Positions 62,573 to 64,000 of a stretch of DNA of 64,000 bases are shown in pieces. Position numbers and translations under genes: made by a program. A model generated the notes under the pieces. It made no database searches. It had not been told where the DNA came from and worked only from the letters and a program-made list of their open reading frames with translations. The DNA comes from Herbaspirillum sp. ASV7 (lineage in GTDB: Bacteria > Pseudomonadota > Gammaproteobacteria > Burkholderiales > Burkholderiaceae_D), in NCBI RefSeq assembly GCF_016429215.1, contig NZ_JAELUH010000012.1:18397-82396 (forward strand), read 5' to 3'. Each line of letters begins with the position of its first letter. Within the stretch, counting starts at the first letter, position 1.

Positions 62573-64000
62573 TCACGCCTCGGGCGGCAACTCGACCTTG
62601 TAGATCTCCTTGCCATCGGTATTGTGCAGCGTGACGGTCAGCGTCTTCGACCTTGCATCGATCTTGCCGATACCGAAGAACTGCAACAGCTCCGCCGGCG
62701 AGCGGTTCTGCTTCATGTCGGCCGGTATGCTGACGAAACGCACATCGGGGCCGAAGGTACGATCGATCTCGCCCGGGCCGAAGGTGCCCGCGTTGATCGG
62801 CCCACCGACGAATTCCCAGAAAGGCTTGAAGTCGGTGAACTGCGCCCGCTCGGGCGAATAGTGGGTGGCCGAGGCATAGTGCACGTCGGCCGTCACCCAC
62901 ACCACGTTCTTGATGTCGTGCTGCTTGATGAAGCGCAGCAGCTCGGCCACCTCCAGTTCACGCCCCGATGGCTTGCCGTTCTCGGCATTGGCCCAGGCCT
63001 CGAAGGTGCCGGGTGGCACATCCGGGTTCAGGTCGGGCACCACGATGGACAGTGGCATGTCGCTGGCGATCAGCTTCCAGGTCGAGCGTGAGCGCAAGAG
63101 CGCCTGCTTGATCCAGCGCATCTGCTGCGGCCCGAGGAAGTCGGCATCGTGCCCGCCGCGCTGGCGGTTGGGCGAATTGGCGCCACGGTAGCTGCGTTCA
63201 TCGAGCATGAACACCTCCAGCAAGGGACCGTGATTGAAGGCGCGATAGATGCGGAAAGGATCGGCGCTGTCGATGCGGAAGGGATTGTGTTCGAACATGG
63301 CCTGGCGCGCCCGCGCGGCCAGCACATCGATGTTGCGCTCGTCGTAGCGCTTTTCCTGCGGGCCGATCGCCTGGCCCGGATACCAGTTGTTGCGCACCTC
63401 ATGGTCGTCCCACTGCACCAGGAAGGGCACCTCGGCCGCAAAGCGGCGCTTGCTGGCATCGAGCATGTTGTAGGCGAAGTTGCCGCGATAGTCGTCCAGC
63501 GTCTGCGCCACCTTGGACTTGGCCTCGGTGACGACGTTGCGCCACAGGCTGCCGTCATCCAGTTTCACCTCGGCCTGGATGGGGCCGTCGGCATAGATCT
63601 GATCGCCGGAATGGATGAAGAAATCGGGGCGGAAGCGACGCATGCTCTCATAGACCCGATAACCGCCCCATTGCTCGTTGATGCCCCAGCCCTGCCCGGC
63701 CTCGTCACCGGAGAAAGCGAAAGTGATATCGCGCGCCTGGCCCTGCTGTGCCGACGCCGGCACCATCAGGCTGCCGCTGACCGGCTCGCTCAATGCGGAT
63801 TCATGCACCAGATCCTGGAAGCGCACGCGGTAGTAGACCCGCTGGCCCGCCGGCAGGCCGCGCAGGTCCACACGGGCGGTGTAGTCCTCGCGCGCCAGCG
63901 CCATGGGGCCGGCGATGCGGGTGGGATTGGCAAAGTTCTCGCTGGTGGAATATTCGACCAGCATGCGCGCATTGCGGTCGGTGCGAGCCCAGACGATGGT
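62573..64000 (-). CDS. PhoD-like alkaline phosphatase/phosphodiesterase (partial, N-terminus cut by window)
   Basis: About 476 codons of a PhoD-family protein are visible; the N-terminus, which would carry a Tat signal peptide in this family, lies beyond the right edge. A fibronectin-like N-domain (residues up to about 100 of the visible part) precedes the metallophosphatase domain. Metal-site motifs are FSGDEAGQG, IHSGDQIYADGP, VQWDDHEVRNNW and WVTADVHYASATH. PhoD enzymes hydrolyse phosphomonoesters or diesters in the periplasm using Ca/Fe. It is convergent with the IclR gene across 30 bp. Confidence 0.9.
   Translation of the reverse strand, partial: TIVWARTDRNARMLVEYSTSENFANPTRIAGPMALAREDYTARVDLRGLPAGQRVYYRVRFQDLVHESALSEPVSGSLMVPASAQQGQARDITFAFSGDEAGQGWGINEQWGGYRVYESMRRFRPDFFIHSGDQIYADGPIQAEVKLDDGSLWRNVVTEAKSKVAQTLDDYRGNFAYNMLDASKRRFAAEVPFLVQWDDHEVRNNWYPGQAIGPQEKRYDERNIDVLAARARQAMFEHNPFRIDSADPFRIYRAFNHGPLLEVFMLDERSYRGANSPNRQRGGHDADFLGPQQMRWIKQALLRSRSTWKLIASDMPLSIVVPDLNPDVPPGTFEAWANAENGKPSGRELEVAELLRFIKQHDIKNVVWVTADVHYASATHYSPERAQFTDFKPFWEFVGGPINAGTFGPGEIDRTFGPDVRFVSIPADMKQNRSPAELLQFFGIGKIDARSKTLTVTLHNTDGKEIYKVELPPEA

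Overview
The window is high-GC, gene-dense bacterial chromosome with short intergenic gaps. The protein set points to a betaproteobacterium of the order Burkholderiales, most like Oxalobacteraceae/Herbaspirillum: a Cys-type intracellular PHB depolymerase, the divergent fur/bamE pair, the order hrcA - nadK - recN - hemH - grpE - dnaK - dnaJ, and the order leuS - lptE - holA - proA. This assignment is from recognition of proteins and gene order, not from a search. I see no rRNA, tRNA, CRISPR array, insertion sequence or prophage.

Layout. (1) 1-9708: two divergent parts of a transglutaminase/amidoligase, circularly permuted ATP-grasp, alpha-E and Anbu (proteasome-like peptidase) locus, split by a PHB depolymerase, a GST and a cupin. 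The PHB depolymerase/GST intergenic region carries back-to-back sigma-54 type promoter motifs. (2) 9831-15638: purM, an AI-2E family permease, then hda - HAD phosphatase - pcnB - folK, with two ATGA overlaps. (3) 15712-25438 (minus): a nine-gene chemosensory operon (CheZ-like membrane protein, CheY, STAS, CheA, MCP, CheW, CheR, CheB, REC-EAL) preceded by a sigma-28 type promoter. (4) 25859-37559: panB, then the heat-shock block dnaJ/dnaK/grpE with sigma-32 type promoters, a tiny membrane ORF, hemH, recN, nadK, a HAD hydrolase, hrcA and fur. (5) 37756-40786: bamE, dapB, an ExbB/ExbD pair and a barstar-like protein, followed by a 100-bp palindrome. (6) 40945-46734 (minus): LacI-type regulator, complete ABC importer and a cyclic-nucleotide/glycerophosphodiester-type phosphodiesterase. 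(7) 47187-57723: leuS behind a long structured leader, lptE, holA, proA, hemJ-like, a DsbA-fold isomerase, an RlmL-like methyltransferase, DoxX, a DODA-type dioxygenase and a LysR regulator. (8) 58024-62542: a catabolic-looking cluster (DAD-type cupin, two SDRs, an MFS transporter, an IclR regulator). A PhoD-like phosphatase then runs off the right edge.

The observations most worth following are: the leuS leader, which has a leucine-codon-rich ORF, an intrinsic terminator and a mutually exclusive antiterminator pairing; the divergent sigma-54 motifs between phaZ and the GST gene; the membrane-anchored CheZ-like protein heading the FliA-type chemosensory operon; the CheY/STAS junction with an in-frame repeat linker; and the split ATP-grasp/alpha-E/Anbu locus.
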